From Saccharomycopsis fibuligera x Saccharomycopsis cf. fibuligera (taxonomy: Eukaryota > Ascomycota > Saccharomycetes > Ascoideales > Saccharomycopsidaceae): a DNA stretch of 64,000 nt. The notes under the pieces are model-generated. The model did no database searches, was not told where the DNA came from, and saw nothing but the letters and a program-made list of their open reading frames with translations. How positions within the stretch are numbered: the first letter of the stretch is position 1; each line of letters opens with the position of its first letter. Position numbers and translations under genes: made by a program. Below, one piece after another: positions 28,145-38,678 of the stretch. The stretch spans positions 744,001 to 808,000 of the forward strand of contig CP012817.1 of NCBI GenBank assembly GCA_001936135.1. The letters run 5' to 3'.

Positions 28145-29929
28145 TCATCGTGACAATGATGATGCTGACGAGGACAATTTTTGCTTAAATTTTGAAAACG
28201 TAGAAACCCGTTTCTTTAATTTTTCTCTAATATCATCAACTACAGGATTCTCTTCAGCAACGCTGCTAATACGGCGACCACCAAATATCCCATTTTCTCG
28301 GCCACTACTGCCGTTGCCAAACGAATCTTTTTCAGCAGTGGCCCGTTTTCTAGATGCTTGCAACAATGCAGTATCTGCGCTTCGATACGGTGTCAACCCG
28401 CTAAATCCAGTATTTGAATTGACATTAGCATTGCTGTGACCATTAAAGTTTTTGCTGAGACTGCCTGATAAAGACTCGTTGCTTTTGTAAGGAGACAACC
28501 GCTGTTGTTGAGCAGACCGGGAAGGACGCAACGAGCTCATCGATGCCAAGGGGCTCAATGAACGATGTTTGTGAAGTAATGAGGAGCTTCTGCTATCGCT
28601 GCGGCTATTGTATGTTGGTGAAGTGGGCGATGTGGTCGCGTTAGCATTGCGCTGTCTTGATCTTGAGCGCGACACTGAACGGGACATTGATCGAGATATT
28701 GACCTGGATTGGGATCTAGACTGTGAAGATGATCTGGAGGAAGGTAAACTGGCGCCTGCAATAGGCACGGATTTTATCAAGTTGATAAAGAAATCTTCCT
28801 TTATTGACGGGCCGCTGTTGTCATTCTTACTGTCATTGACACTGCCATTTGAATTGGCGTTAATAGAACCGGAAGACGAGCTGGCAGAATTTGTAGTGGT
28901 GGTGTTAGTGGCTTTTGTACCATTTTCTGACAAGTCAGTTGCTGTAGAGCCTGCAAGCTGTTTATCGCTAGTCAAACTAGATATCAATCCTTCATCCTCA
29001 ACTCTGTAATGCCTTACTGCGTTATTACTAGTATAAACCACAATTGGACAACTAAGCTTCTTCATGCAGTAATTCGTAATTGGACTATGATTGGCAATTT
29101 TCAGCAACAATAACCGAGCAGTGCGGCCTCTGGTGCCACTGCTGCCGCCACTGCCACTGCCGTTTTCTTGATCAGAATCCAGGCTCTTTTCATTATGGCT
29201 GAGAATGACCACGTTCGGACTGAAATCGAGGATGGTATTCTCTATTGATAGAGAAACATTCTGGTCAAAAAGGAGATTCATGCTGAGCAAAAATTCCTTT
29301 TGGTTGTCCTGCTGTTGTTGCTGTGGGGAGGACATAATGGCAGATTGCAATAACGGCACAATTTTGGTATCTAGCAAATTCTTGTACTTTTGGATCTCCG
29401 TGCCGGTTAAATAATAGCCCTTTTCATGGTACTTGAGGTCAAATTTATTAATCACTGACAACACATAGATTTGGTCATTGGACTTCGCTAGCTGGGAAAC
29501 GGTGTATTTCAAAGACAGCAACGACAATTCGTCAATAACGTTGTCCTGCTCATTCCCAGGGTCATGTCCGTGTCCATGTGCATGCACATGAAGATGTGGA
29601 TGTAGATGATTATCTGCTAGGTTAAGCCTCACTAGCACAAGGAAAGTATTGGCATTGGGCACCCTGGTATATTTTGGAGTTTTGAAATCGTGATTCAAGA
29701 AAGGCTTGTTGAAGGAAGGAGCTAGATAGTACGGATTGCTCATCTTATGGTACGCATTGATGTCCCGCTGTCTGGAATTATTGATGAGATCATTGCGGTA
29801 CTTTTCAGAAATGGGGGCAACGTCAATGGTTTCAAAAGACACTACACGGAGCGGTTTGCCCGACGCAGAGGCAAAATCCTTATGTGACTTGAGAATTGAG
29901 TGGGATTGGTTGGAAACTGCAAGACTCAT
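28145..29929 (-). CDS. UspA-like domain protein with Ser-Arg-rich C-terminus
   Basis: 594 residues. Roughly 90-320 looks like a universal-stress-protein fold: a first strand TFLVLVRLNL, helix DELSLLSLKYTVSQLA, strand DQIYVLSVINKF, a helical region, NTILDFSPNVVILSH, and a last part LLLLKIANHSPITNYCMKKLSCPIVVYTS, the place where UspA proteins have their nucleotide-binding loop and final strand. A His-rich insert (HPHLHVHAHGHGH) and a Gly/Ser insert interrupt it. From about 400 comes a Ser-Arg repeat run (SQSRSQSRSISRSMSRSVSR), then Ser/Asn-rich sequence. Fungal Usp proteins with long phosphorylatable tails are known. The family call is by fold pattern only. Confidence 0.65.
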   Translation of the reverse strand: MSLAVSNQSHSILKSHKDFASASGKPLRVVSFETIDVAPISEKYRNDLINNSRQRDINAYHKMSNPYYLAPSFNKPFLNHDFKTPKYTRVPNANTFLVLVRLNLADNHLHPHLHVHAHGHGHDPGNEQDNVIDELSLLSLKYTVSQLAKSNDQIYVLSVINKFDLKYHEKGYYLTGTEIQKYKNLLDTKIVPLLQSAIMSSPQQQQQDNQKEFLLSMNLLFDQNVSLSIENTILDFSPNVVILSHNEKSLDSDQENGSGSGGSSGTRGRTARLLLLKIANHSPITNYCMKKLSCPIVVYTSNNAVRHYRVEDEGLISSLTSDKQLAGSTATDLSENGTKATNTTTTNSASSSSGSINANSNGSVNDSKNDNSGPSIKEDFFINLIKSVPIAGASLPSSRSSSQSRSQSRSISRSMSRSVSRSRSRQRNANATTSPTSPTYNSRSDSRSSSLLHKHRSLSPLASMSSLRPSRSAQQQRLSPYKSNESLSGSLSKNFNGHSNANVNSNTGFSGLTPYRSADTALLQASRKRATAEKDSFGNGSSGRENGIFGGRRISSVAEENPVVDDIREKLKKRVSTFSKFKQKLSSSASSLSR

Positions 29930-29989
29930 TGCGGCGAAGTGGCGCTATTCGGATGTGTTTTCTTCTGTAAGCTGTGTCAAGTGAGGGAT

Positions 29990-30024
<35 letters not shown>

Positions 30025-31437
30025 GCGAGAGACTGTACCTATAAATGGTTTGAAAGTAGCCGTTTAGAGGCGCTGTTGCAGACTGGTTGGAAAGATACAA
30101 GAAAGACCTTTTTCGATAGCGAGAATTATTCAAAGGTGTGGAAAGCAAACTGCCTATCAATTGAGACCAGCAGGCAGCAGGCAGTCGTCGATACTGAAAT
30201 GTTGGGAAGAAAAAAAAGGCGCACTGAATGTATGCAGCAATTTAATAAATTAGCCACTACAGCGATTGAATTTGACCGATGAGAATTTTCTTGGCTGCGA
30301 GAAAAAAGACAATTCTAGCACACCAACTGAAAAGTGACAGCCACCGGGGCCCCGAGGAAAATCAATGTTTCTTCCAACTGACGAAGAAAAGGCGCACACC
30401 GAAGAGCGTATCGATTGGTGCGGGAGAATGTATACGCTGTGCTAGGTGCCCACTAACAAGAGATGCGGATAAGGCAGAAACCTGGCAACAGAGAGAAATA
30501 GTTACACTCTTGGGTGTTTGCTTGCTTTTATTCTATGAATGAATGCCGGCTGCTTTTAGATTAGTTAGCTACTTGCTGTGGCGTACTAGTGGTAAGGTGC
30601 CCACGAGGGTGCAAAAAAACGAGTCGCGTTTGTTTTTTATGGTCAGCACTAATCAAAAATTTTTTTAGTTCGCCTGATTAGTTTCAGGGCACATCAAGAT
30701 GGAGAGAAGCGCTTTCCTCATTGGGCAACAGCCGCAGCGTATTGAGGTAAATATATAATAAGAAAGAAAAAATATAAAAAAAAAAAAGTAAAAAGGAAAA
30801 CAACAAAAAGTAGTTACGCCTGCCTAGTTGCAGCTTTGTTGGCGCGGTTTGAATGCGCAGTGATTCGAAATCATGGTCCTAAACAGTTGAGGCTAACTGA
30901 TTATGATATCAAGCTATCAACTGACGATAACCGCTAGTGGCAGTTGTTTTTCCCACACTGTAGCAGCTGTACTTGCAGACTTTGCGGGCCTTGCCGACAC
31001 CAGTCGCCGGCTGCAGAATACACAATTCTTTATTGCTCACTGCCCGGCCATCCATCCTGTATATAGTGGTTCGCCATTGAGTCGATTGGCTCCGCAAAGC
31101 ATGGGTGCCAAATAACGGCCCTATGGCTTCAGCGCTCGTCTCTCGGGGCTCCGGACACCCAAAAAGTGGTAGTTGCTCATGGCAGACAGCCGACCCCAGC
31201 TTTTTCTGCTAGTGCTGCTAAAGGGGCTACCGCGCACCACAGAGCTAAATGACCCGTCGCAGTGGACCCTAATGGCGAAAAGAAAAGATAGAAAAGTCAA
31301 GCGTCTTGGGACAGACAAACTTGTGTTGGCCAACATGACTGGCTTGTCGGCTTACTGGTCTCAAAGACAGTTGGTAAACAGTGCAAAACAAATAACCGGG
31401 TGGCTGGCAATCTAGTTCCTGCAATTCTCAGCACAGA
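29930..31437. other. Divergent promoter region, no gene seen
   Basis: About 1.5 kb between the UspA-like gene (minus) and the tRNA-binding-domain gene (plus). It contains a 31-nt poly-A run at 29992-30022 and A-rich sequence near 30755-30800. Short ORFs have no coding character. An unrecognised RNA gene cannot be excluded in a gap this long. Confidence 0.5.
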
Positions 31438-32400
31438 ATGAACAACGTGCTTGCATCGTGCGCAAGGTCCGCCACAACCAAGCTTACAGCCAGAAGCTGT
31501 CTTTCCTGTGGTAACTTGAGATTCCCGCAAGCATTCCAGGGCAAAAACCAGCTTGAACCTTGTGCTTTGCGGTTTTCCTCAGCAAGCAGCGCAGCCGGCG
31601 CCACAGATGCTAAGACGGCTGCCATAAGACCTAATCAGCTACATTACAAAATAGGCCAAATTGTGCGCTGCGAAAAACATCCCCTGGCTGACAAACTTTA
31701 CGTGTCTCGTGTGGCCACCAGTCCTGCTGCTGCTGCTGCTGCTGCCAATGATCCCAGCGCTACCAGCACAGAGGGTCTTATTACCGTGTGTAGCGGCCTT
31801 CGTGATTATATTCCCCTCAGCGAACTCCAAGGTCGTAAAGTGGTTCTCATTAGCAACTTGAAGGCGTCCAAGATGAGAGGGGTGAAATCTGAGGCTATGT
31901 TACTAGCTGCTGAAAAGAAAACTTTCAAAAACGGTGCTAGTGCTGCTCAAACGTCTATCGCCGAGGAAACCAGAGGAGCGGAAGTTGAAGCCGTTGTGAA
32001 TGTGGAGTTGGTGAGTCCGCCGTTGGGGTCCGCAGTCGGTGCAAATTTGGTGTTTAAGCCGCTATCCGACTTTACTGGGAATATCAAAGTTGAAGAGACG
32101 GGGACAGAAAATGCTAGTGCTAATGCCAATGCCAACCCAGCCACGCCACTGTTCAAGAAAATCAAAGATGCGAAAAAATTAGCCGCGGTCTTGGACGGAT
32201 TGCGTACCAACGATGCTAAGTTCGTTAGCTTTGTTGATAACGGTGACACGCCAGCGCAGGAAAGAGGAATTGAGTACTTTCTTGTTGATCCGGTAGTGGA
32301 GGCCAAAGTCGAAGCTGAAGGTTTCGAAGGTGCAGAGGAAGATAAAAAGAAACAGTACGTTGCATTTGCTGATATGCTATCTGGTGCTGTTGTTCGTTGA
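31438..32400 (+). CDS. EMAPII/Arc1-type tRNA-binding-domain protein, probably mitochondrial
   Basis: 320 residues. Residues 1-50 lack acidic residues except one Glu, are rich in Arg, Ser, Thr and Ala, and end in CALRFSSAS, a typical mitochondrial presequence. The OB-fold tRNA-binding domain follows from about 65: YKIGQIVRCEKHPLADKLYVSRV, then TVCSGLRDYIPLSELQGRKVVLISNL and KASKMRGVKSEAMLLAA. These match the C-terminal domain of Arc1, EMAPII and MetRS/TyrRS tails. An Ala-rich insert lies between the first two strands. The Leu in HPLADKLY is a CTG codon; Ser or another polar residue is usual there. The partner could be a mitochondrial aminoacyl-tRNA synthetase, but that is inference. Confidence 0.8.
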   Translation: MNNVLASCARSATTKLTARSCLSCGNLRFPQAFQGKNQLEPCALRFSSASSAAGATDAKTAAIRPNQLHYKIGQIVRCEKHPLADKLYVSRVATSPAAAAAAANDPSATSTEGLITVCSGLRDYIPLSELQGRKVVLISNLKASKMRGVKSEAMLLAAEKKTFKNGASAAQTSIAEETRGAEVEAVVNVELVSPPLGSAVGANLVFKPLSDFTGNIKVEETGTENASANANANPATPLFKKIKDAKKLAAVLDGLRTNDAKFVSFVDNGDTPAQERGIEYFLVDPVVEAKVEAEGFEGAEEDKKKQYVAFADMLSGAVVR

Positions 32401-33394
32401 TTGCGTAGCTTGGCGAGGTGAGTTTGCGGCTGTAGTGCCGCTTGGCTGGATTTTAAATCTAACTAGTTTTTTGCTGGGCAGAGTTCCTCAGCGCTCAAAG
32501 CGTTGTGCTGTATCATAGATCGATAGGCGCTTGATATTGATAATCACCACATGTACATGACACAATAAATACTTAATGATGATGAATCTAGCTATATTTT
32601 CCATAAAGACCAACTAAGTAAAATTTCATGATATTTGTGTATTGATGTGAAGAAAACCATATAGATAACACCTGAATATAAAAAAAAAAAATCAAAAGCG
32701 AAAGTTCAATGAAGGTCAACGTGAGAATGATACGCAACGGTGACAAGTGATAGGCAGAAAAAGCAAAGTGAAACTAAAGCAGGCTTTATTGCTCCATATT
32801 TTTGAGGATGATCACTTCTACTTTGTTTCAGACTCAGCCATTGCTTTGCGGATTATGAAATGAATTCAAAAGCTCGTTACTGGAACAGAGAAGGGGACAT
32901 GAAACGGGACTTTCAAAACGGGTATAAAAGTAAATTGGAGAACCAGTATAAGCAATCGACAAAATGAGTAAACGCATGAAAGAAAGGATATCTTGAATGG
33001 TATTAATAATGATCGTAATTATAATGAATGGAAAAAAAAAAAGAGAGAGAGTATGGAAGAATGAAAGATGTAATGAAAAATAGAAAATAAAAAACAGAAT
33101 TAGAAAAAATAAAATAAAATAAAATAAAATAAAATAAAACAATCGTAAAGACAAAAGTATTTTTAAATCATAAAAACTCAAAGAGCCAAGCTGCAAGGAA
33201 AACCGGCAAAACACAGTTTGGAAATTACAGAACAATTACAAACGCATCAACACCAGCATGATCAGCAAGCCATTGAGCTCGTAAAAGAAGGGGCTATATA
33301 GTTTGGGAAGCTCCCAGTCGTAAAAGAGTACTAGAGCAGCATGCAAAGCGAGCGAGTTTCACAGCTCGGCCGCAGCACTTTACTTTGGCTCTTC
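32401..33394. other. Convergent 3' region, no gene seen
   Basis: About 1 kb between two genes that converge. It is A-rich, with an AAAAT repeat at 33107-33139. A minus-strand ORF at 32834-33235 is Phe/Leu/Ile low-complexity from A-rich DNA and is not supported. Confidence 0.55.
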
Positions 33395-34453
33395 TTATGG
33401 CACAATTTCATTCTCCTTCCATTGGTCGAAATTCACTCGCTCGTAAAGCAACCGCTTAGAATTACCATAGCTGTCTTTGTAATAGTCCACCTTATCAATC
33501 AACAACACCACGACGGCAAATTGCTTCTGCCCCTCATTTATGCTTTTTCCGTCAACGCCTCTGCTGATCCTGTCAATCAACTTGCGCTTGTCTTCATTCA
33601 TGCTAGTGCGTGGTTTGGGCTGCTTGAAGCTAGACTTGCTTTTTGGAGACAATAAGTCCCACGCGCGATAGAACTCGTTTTGGTAGTCCTGCACAGTTGG
33701 AGGATACAAGATTTCTGGTTTGCTGGTGAGAAGCTCACTCAAACTGAGTCCGTGACTGTTGTTGTTTTCTTCGAGTTCTTGCTGAATTTTGCGGAGCGAC
33801 GACGGCGAGAAAAGCGGGTAGTTAATGGGGGCGGTGATGTCGCCAGCGGTTTGTAGAAGGTCGTTGTTGTTGCTGTTGTTGTTGCTGCTGCTCGTGTTTG
33901 TATTGCCGCCTCTCACTCTTTGATCGGCACTGTTCAACTGAAAAACTTGACAAGTGGAGCCGGACTTGTGTAGCACCGGATGTCCCTGCAGCAGCAGCAG
34001 CAGCAGCTGCTGCTGCTGCTGCTGCTGCTGTTTGCTTTCGTCGTCATCGTCGGATATCTGGTCCTCCAAGTCGTCGTCATCGTAATCGTTTTCTTCGTAT
34101 GGAGTATTAGCAATGTCGGGCAATACCACATGGGGGTACAAGTTTCTATTTATGGAGATGACGTTGGCGGAGCCGTTGAAACGGAACTGCTTGTTTGCGT
34201 TTTTGAAGTAGAAGCAAGCTTCGAAATTGTTGTTATTGAGCAATTCTTGTTGTTTGAGGGACCGGTCGTCGGTGGTGAAGATGATGCTGTTTGTTGACTC
34301 ATCGTTGAAGAGAAAGCCGCGGTAGACACAGGTTCTGACTCTGGGGACGAGTTTCTTAGCGTCGATGGTTGCAAAGGAGAAGGAGACAAAGGACTCAGAC
34401 TCCAGAGCAAGAGCGCTCTTGAAGGCAGGGATCCAGGGGGCGATGCACTGCAT
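33395..34453 (-). CDS. PNPOx-like (Alr4036-type) FMN-binding split-barrel protein
   Basis: 352 residues. The N-terminal block APWIPAFKSALALE...VSFSFATID, then RVRTCVYRGFLF, SIIFTTDDRSLKQQEL and FEACFYFKNANKQFRFNGSANVI, follows the Alr4036-type pyridoxamine-phosphate-oxidase-like family, where the Arg-x-Arg and the TTDxRS block contact FMN. A disordered insert with Asp/Glu, about ten Gln, five to six Leu and Asn/Ser runs separates this from the C-terminal half, which has FYRAWDLLSPKSK and ends with RLLYERVNFDQWKENEIVP, the usual family end. The substrate is unknown for this branch. A poly-A run of about 27 nt lies 170 bp upstream of the start. Confidence 0.75.
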   Translation of the reverse strand: MQCIAPWIPAFKSALALESESFVSFSFATIDAKKLVPRVRTCVYRGFLFNDESTNSIIFTTDDRSLKQQELLNNNNFEACFYFKNANKQFRFNGSANVISINRNLYPHVVLPDIANTPYEENDYDDDDLEDQISDDDDESKQQQQQQQQLLLLLLQGHPVLHKSGSTCQVFQLNSADQRVRGGNTNTSSSNNNSNNNDLLQTAGDITAPINYPLFSPSSLRKIQQELEENNNSHGLSLSELLTSKPEILYPPTVQDYQNEFYRAWDLLSPKSKSSFKQPKPRTSMNEDKRKLIDRISRGVDGKSINEGQKQFAVVVLLIDKVDYYKDSYGNSKRLLYERVNFDQWKENEIVP

Positions 34454-35172
34454 TGCGTGAAGAGCCGACTACTGTGAGCTGGAGGCAGTTGCGATGGATT
34501 AACAGCAGCTAGAGAGATTAGTGCTAAGAGGAAGTGGGCAAAAGGACTAAGTGAGCTGGGATGGACGGCGGTTGCGAGTGGGTTGATGAGCGGATGCAAA
34601 ACAGAAAAAACGAGAGAAAGGAAAAAAAAAAAAAAAAAAAAAAAAAAAGAAAAAGACAGAAAATTTGGAGAAAGACGAGCGTCGAGACCGGGAAAAAAAA
34701 CTGCCGTGCGATCCATTCATTGTCTTCCTGATACTCGCTGGCAGAGACACAGGAAAGAAAACACCCAGACTTGGAGGCGCTGGCTCTGGCTGTCTCCTGG
34801 CAGGCCAGTGGTGGTGCTAGCAATACAGTCAATTGGCCGTTGTAGCAATTGCCCCACAGCACCGCCGCTCGCCGGTTGCAACCACCAGTAGCTGTGGGCA
34901 CTGTGGGCACTGTGGGCACAGTCGACTGGCCGTCCCAACACGGTTTGTCGGACGGCCTTTGCGGCTTCGGAAAATGAACTTGGCTTCTTCTCAACGCCGG
35001 CGATGCGACGAAATGGCATGCCACGAGACACAGACTACAGGAGTGCACAGAGCGCACAGCAGTGCTATAGCATTCATTCAGCATATATTCTCTAGGAACA
35101 CCAACCGCGGCCACCACCACCACCACCACCACTGCCGCTGCCACTGCCACCGTTATATAACACCACACCCGC
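34454..35172. other. Intergenic region upstream of the PNPOx-like gene
   Basis: About 720 bp. It contains a poly-A run near 34622-34648, a 9-bp tandem repeat (TGTGGGCAC, three to four copies near 34895-34920) and a CCA repeat near 35108-35130. Both flanking genes are on the minus strand. No gene was seen. Confidence 0.55.
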
Positions 35173-35728
35173 CTACTTTCTCCGCTTCTTTGCGCGGTCC
35201 CAGGCGCTGCCTGGTCTGCTCTTGCGCAGACTGGCCGGATCAAGACTGCGGCTGCTGCTGAACATGCCCCAGTCTTCGCCGAAAAAGCTGGTTTCGTCCC
35301 GCTTCCGCTTCTCTTTCCCGGTCTTCTTTGTCGCCGTGGCCGGCAATCTGGTAAAGTTCTCTTCTTCGTAGCGCGAAATCTCTTCTTCTTTGGCAGTTTC
35401 TCTGCTGGTCTTCACGCCGCCACGCCCGTGGTCCACAATATTACTGCCAACAGAGTACTCCACCGCCGGAGCGTCCCCGTGCTCCCTGATGTACTCCTCC
35501 ATCGACTGGAGCTTGCGTCTTCTGTTTGCTCCTGCGCTGCCACCAGCGTCCGGGCCCCTGCCCATGGCCGCCGGTGGAGCCACTGCGGAGATCTTTGGTG
35601 GCCTGTACTTCTCTGTGCCGGCGCGGTCCGCGCCGGCTTCTGCTTTGGCAGCTTTCGCCTTCTCTTTGTGCAACTTGGCCGATAATGCAAGCGCGTTGGG
35701 CTTGAAGTTGAGGTCTGCGTCGCTGTCT

Positions 35729-35760
<32 letters not shown>

Positions 35761-36315
35761 TCCGGCATCTTGGGCGTTTTCCTGCTGTGTGTCCTTGGCA
35801 TCGTCACCCCGTAGGAGCTTGGCCTCCTGCCTCTTTCTGTCTGCCTCGGCAGCTCGCGTGTACTGTCTCACCATCTTGTCCAACTGGTAGCTAATCTTCT
35901 TCTCAAGGCCCTTCACCCCTCTTTCAAGCACCACTCTTTGCACAACCGTATTGCTGACCGCCTTGTCCCGGCTCTGCTTGAGCTGCCCGATCGTTTCCTC
36001 GCTCGCGTTGTCCTCCTGCAAAGCACGCAACTCAGCGAGCTTCAGAAGCAACACCAACGCCGTGCTGTTCAAGTACGACAACATCGCGTTGTTCTTCAAC
36101 GCAAGCAACGACACCCCTGTGCCGGCGCTGCTCCCGTTGCCGCTGCTGCGCTTGAGGTCTCTCAAGAACAGAGGAAGCGTGTCAGGCTGGTCTTGCTGGG
36201 CTATTTGGTCAGCGATCTTCTTGATGGAGTCTTCAGTGGCTTCTGCACTGCCACGGATCGTCTTCAAGAGAAGGTCCAAGGACCCATCTGCATTAGCGCT
36301 GCCGAGTTCGGTCAT
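35173..36315 (-). CDS. LCP5: Lcp5, U3 snoRNP/SSU processome protein (neuroguidin family)
   Basis: 380 residues, against 357 in baker's yeast. The N-terminal Sas10/Utp3/C1D-type domain includes VSLLALKNNAMLSYLNSTAL and VVLERGVKGLEKKISYQLDKM. A central acidic tract (EDEDEDEDED) is followed by FKPNAL, YRPPKISAVAP, LQSMEEYIREHGD, and near the end YEEENFTRLPATA, EDWGMFSSSRS and RPGSAWDRAKKRRK. All are typical Lcp5 landmarks. The protein works in early 18S rRNA processing in the nucleolus. It is divergently transcribed from NSA2, another ribosome-assembly gene, from a 374-bp shared promoter with RRPE-like A/T blocks. Confidence 0.95.
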
Positions 36316-36689
36316 TGCTTTGGCGCTCGGATATCAAGATGCTCTGCTGTATGTAGTGGCTTGCTTAACGCCCAGTGTCCGTTACCTTGTACACTGTGGT
36401 AGTATCCTGTATCCCTCCAGTATTTCGTCTGTCTTGTATGCTACAGTGTGTTGTGTGCTGTGTGGATGTGAAATAAAAATTTTTATTTTTTCCCGCGAAG
36501 CTCTTCGTTTACCCGGCAGCGTCTTCCGCGCAAAAGAAAGGCGCCGCTGCCCTTCTCTTGGGAAGAAGAAAATAAAAAAAAAAAAAAAATTTTTTTCCGC
36601 ATCTACTAAACAGTGAAGACAGGACACTGTTTGGATAATAGCACACTCTGCAATTAAGGCACCGTCATCACCGTCAAAGAACCCCCAGA
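36316..36689. promoter_or_regulatory. Shared LCP5/NSA2 promoter with RRPE-like elements
   Basis: 374 bp between two divergent ribosome-biogenesis genes. AAAAATTTTTATT (36475-36487) and an A16T7 block (36574-36596) resemble RRPE. No exact PAC (GCGATGAG) was found. Confidence 0.5.
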
Positions 36690-37478
36690 ATGCCTCAGAA
36701 CGAGTATATCGAACAGCACATCAAACAGCATGGTCGCCGTTTGGACCACGAGGAAAGAAAGAGAAAAAGAGCCGCCCGTGAAGGCCACAGAGTGGCTAAA
36801 GATGCTAAACGGTTGACCGGCTGGAGAGGTAAACAGTTCTCCAAGAAGCGCCATCTTGAAAAAGTGGAGATGAAGAAGAAGATCAAAGCCCATGAGGAAA
36901 GCAAATTGAAGGGCCCTGCTAAGCCGAAATTGGACGAAGGCGAAGCATTGCCTACTTACTTGTTGGACCGTCAACAAAACAACACCGCCAAGGCAATTTC
37001 CTCTTCCATCAAACAAAAGAGATTGGAGAAGGCAGATAAGTTCAGCGTGCCGTTGCCTAAGGTGCGCGGCATCAGCGAAGAAGAGATGTTCAAAGTGGTG
37101 AAAACTGGTAAGAAGACCAAGAAGAAGGCATGGAAGAGAATGATCACCAAACATACCTTTGTTGGGGAAAACTTCACGAGAAAGCCGGCCAAGTTGGAGA
37201 GAATCATCAGACCCACCGCGTTGAGACAAAAGAAAGCCAACGTGACGCATCCGGAATTGGGGGTCACTGTGTTCTTGCCAATATTGGGTGTGAAAAAGAA
37301 CCCGCAAAGTCCAATGTATACCCAGTTGGGGGTGTTGACCAAGGGCACTGTTATTGAAGTCAACGTTAGTGAGTTGGGAATGGTTACTGCCGGTGGTAAA
37401 GTGGTTTGGGGTAAATATGCCCAAATCACTAACGAACCAGACAGAGATGGGTGTGTCAATGCAGTGTTGCTAGTTTGA
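36690..37478 (+). CDS. NSA2: 60S pre-ribosome assembly factor Nsa2
   Basis: 262 residues, one more than baker's yeast Nsa2. The N-terminal two-thirds is basic and helical ([21 protein letters not shown], then [21 protein letters not shown]). The C-terminal part ([19 protein letters not shown] ... [19 protein letters not shown]) is a small beta barrel related to ribosomal protein eS8. Nsa2 joins nuclear pre-60S particles and is needed for 27S rRNA processing. The gene is highly conserved across eukaryotes, and the sequence looks intact. It shares a promoter region with LCP5. Confidence 0.98.
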   Translation: MPQNEYIEQHIKQHGRRLDHEERKRKRAAREGHRVAKDAKRLTGWRGKQFSKKRHLEKVEMKKKIKAHEESKLKGPAKPKLDEGEALPTYLLDRQQNNTAKAISSSIKQKRLEKADKFSVPLPKVRGISEEEMFKVVKTGKKTKKKAWKRMITKHTFVGENFTRKPAKLERIIRPTALRQKKANVTHPELGVTVFLPILGVKKNPQSPMYTQLGVLTKGTVIEVNVSELGMVTAGGKVVWGKYAQITNEPDRDGCVNAVLLV

Positions 37479-38391
37479 GTGCGGGAGATTAGTTATAGCG
37501 CTGTTCTTCTTCTTGTTCTTGTTGTTGTTAAGCTTTAGTTCGTTCTGATTTCTCTTGTCTTTTTTCTAGTTTATTTGTTTTTTTCTCCAACTCCCACATG
37601 TCAAGCATCATTTTTCTAGTCTGCTCTACTCTACTCTGCTCTACTCTACTCTACTCTACTCTACTCTACTCTACTCTACTCTACTCTACTCTACTCTACT
37701 CTATTTTTTTTTTTGGTTAATGTTTGTGATTTACGTATATACTGGCTCTTTCATTTATCTCATCATTCCTATTGATTCTTATGGGTTTTAGTTTGACTTG
37801 AGTTCTGCACCGCCCGTTGAACGGAAGTGTGCGATTTACGTAAACAGTGATGTCCACTGCCTCGACTATATAGAAATGTTGGATCGGCCTGCTTCATCTA
37901 AAATCACAAGCAGCTCTTCAATGTGGCTGCTGAGGTGCCTCCCTATTTTCAGACAACACTATTACAGGCATTCCCACAGAGGGTCCAAAAGTCTCCTCGG
38001 CGAGGCCAAAAGTTAATGGGAAACTACACAAGGCATCACATACCATCGTAGTCACGTTACCTTCCCTGAACTTTTTTGTTTTGTTTTCTTCGTTGCTGGT
38101 ATAAAAAACAAAAAGTTTTTTTATGCGCGCTCCACACACACCAAATGAGAACCAACCAAGTCAAATTCAATTCACAGTGGCCCCTGGAGCTTGACTGTAG
38201 GCAGGACAACTCAATACAGCACTAACAGCAGAACTTGCATAATTGGCGTATTACAACCGTTGGTGTATCGGCTGTCTGATTGTTGTTATCATTATCGTTA
38301 TCGTTAATACTGTTACTATTTTTTTTTATTTTCATTCGATTTTCAATTTGTCTCGAAATAGCTGCATCAAGCGATCTCCAGGATTTTTTGG

Positions 38392-38426
<35 letters not shown>

Positions 38427-38678
38427 AAATAAAATAAAAAACTGCATCTGCTTGTCAAGCCAAATAGAATCCATTCAAATCATACCAGTGGTCTTGCTCT
38501 CTACCACATCATATCATACCAATAGCACCATATAGATACGTATAAGCTAACTGTTGCTGCTCACAATCACTATCAGCTTGCTTCACAATTTATTGTCCGC
38601 TGCAGCTCCGTATAGATAGTCTTTATCATACTTTCTCTTTTTTTTTATTTCACTCTGCTCTTTGTTTTCTAGTACACG
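37479..38678. other. Intergenic region between NSA2 and DST1
   Basis: About 1.2 kb. It holds the CTACT microsatellite at 37621-37702, a 26-nt poly-A run near 38395-38422 followed by AAAAT repeats, and the DST1 promoter. No ORF with coding character was seen. Confidence 0.55.
37621..37702. repeat. Pentanucleotide microsatellite (CTACT)n
   Basis: About 16 units of CTACT/CTGCT in the NSA2 3' flank, ending in a poly-T run. It is likely variable between strains. Confidence 0.9.

Noticed and set aside
32834-33235. A 133-codon Phe/Leu-rich ORF on the minus strand
   Set aside because: It reads an A-rich repeat (AAAAT units) backwards; composition is low-complexity and not protein-like.
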